A stretch of 64,000 nucleotides of DNA from Streptomyces sp. WZ-12 (GTDB taxonomy: Bacteria; Actinomycetota; Actinomycetes; Streptomycetales; Streptomycetaceae), in NCBI RefSeq assembly GCF_028898845.1, contig NZ_CP118574.1:3286001-3350000 (forward strand), in the 5' to 3' direction. The translations under genes and the position numbers were made by a program. Positions 63,708-64,000 of the stretch are shown piece by piece (the stretch's first letter is position 1; each line of letters opens with the position of its first letter). The notes below the pieces were generated by a model that was not told where the DNA came from, searched no databases, and saw only the letters and a list, made by a program, of their open reading frames with translations.

Positions 63708-64000
63708 ATGAGTGACCTGCTGGAACGGCTCCGGGGACGCGGCTGGCGACTGACCGCACAGCGCCGCGTCGTCGCCGAGGTCCTGGACGGGGACCACGTC
63801 CACTACACCGCCGACGAGGTGCACGCCAAGGCGTCGGAGCGCCTTCCTGAGATCTCCCGCGCCACGGTCTACAACACCCTCGGCGAACTGGTCTCGCTCG
63901 GCGAGGTGATCGAGGTGAGCACCGACGGCCGCGCCAAGCGCTACGACCCCAACGCCCACCACGACCACCAGCACCTGGTCTGCTCGCGCTGCGGCACCAT
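63708..64000 (+). CDS. catR: Fur/PerR-family regulator CatR (cut by window end)
   Basis: The first 97 residues are in the window. The winged helix is complete ([39 protein letters not shown]), and the beginning of the metal-binding domain [13 protein letters not shown] is seen. It matches peroxide-sensing repressors of catalase genes (CatR, FurA). ATG at 63708. Divergent from katA with two 7-1-7 palindromes between, so it probably represses both genes. The C-terminal sensor part lies outside. Confidence 0.88.
   Translation, partial: MSDLLERLRGRGWRLTAQRRVVAEVLDGDHVHYTADEVHAKASERLPEISRATVYNTLGELVSLGEVIEVSTDGRAKRYDPNAHHDHQHLVCSRCGT

Overview
The window is a stretch of Streptomyces chromosome. 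The DNA is very GC-rich with strong third-position G/C bias, GTG starts are common, and it carries genus-typical genes: nickel superoxide dismutase with its maturation protease, snapalysin with its LysR activator, the dasR/dasABC/nagB chitosugar locus, SigH with an RsbW-like anti-sigma factor, a WhiB-like protein, and SigR-RsrA. The gene content and order match, from memory, the core-chromosome region of S. coelicolor from the malic enzyme to aroA/hisN. I see no prophage, insertion sequence, CRISPR array, rRNA or tRNA.

Layout. 0-5 kb: malic enzyme, then an amino-acid ABC importer (binding protein, permease, ATPase). 5-10.6 kb: methyltransferase, CGNR regulator, sodX/sodN, snpR/snpA, and a crcB-DUF190-crcB fluoride-exporter operon. 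10.7-18.7 kb: GntR regulator with an MFS transporter, CorA, a WYL regulator, a copper P-type ATPase behind a CsoR-like operator, and a stand-alone KAS III. 18.7-24 kb: glutaminase, a PLP enzyme, a Na+/H+ antiporter and small proteins. 24.2-29.6 kb: anti-sigma factor, SigH, lipid kinase, WblE and a PdtaS-like kinase. 30-40.9 kb: a TetR/SDR pair, then nagB, a GH3 glycosidase, dasC, dasB, dasA, dasR, and a DUF3311/symporter pair. 40.9-45.8 kb: a broken Uma2 gene, a GNAT, and nrdAB behind NrdR boxes and a cobalamin riboswitch. 45.9-54.3 kb: a GT51 penicillin-binding protein with a decayed transpeptidase site, peptide deformylase, a TPR protein, two membrane HD proteins, and rsrA/sigR with a SigR-type promoter. 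54.3-64 kb: hydrolase, SRAP, an M50-like membrane protein, aroA, rsgA, an SMR exporter, hisN, a CBS-pair protein, and catalase facing a Fur-family regulator cut by the window end.

How the genes work together. Several blocks are complete regulatory circuits. DasR, two DasR sites before dasA, one before nagB, the importer, a GH3 glycosidase and NagB form the N-acetylglucosamine/chitobiose uptake and sensing system. A further DasR-like site lies before the PdtaS-like kinase. SigR/RsrA is a thiol-redox switch with its own feedback promoter. nrdAB appears controlled both by NrdR and by vitamin B12. Catalase and its regulator share a promoter region with two Fur-type 7-1-7 palindromes.

The most unusual points are: a fluoride channel pair with complementary Phe-box substitutions and a PII-like protein encoded between them; a glycosyltransferase PBP that has lost SxN and KTG; a copper operator written into the last codons and stop of the preceding gene; an HD-GYP protein translationally coupled to a degenerate partner; and a series of genes whose -10 box lies 6-7 nt before the start codon, implying leaderless mRNAs. 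Operators and terminators were found by reading the sequence by eye, so smaller ones are probably missed.
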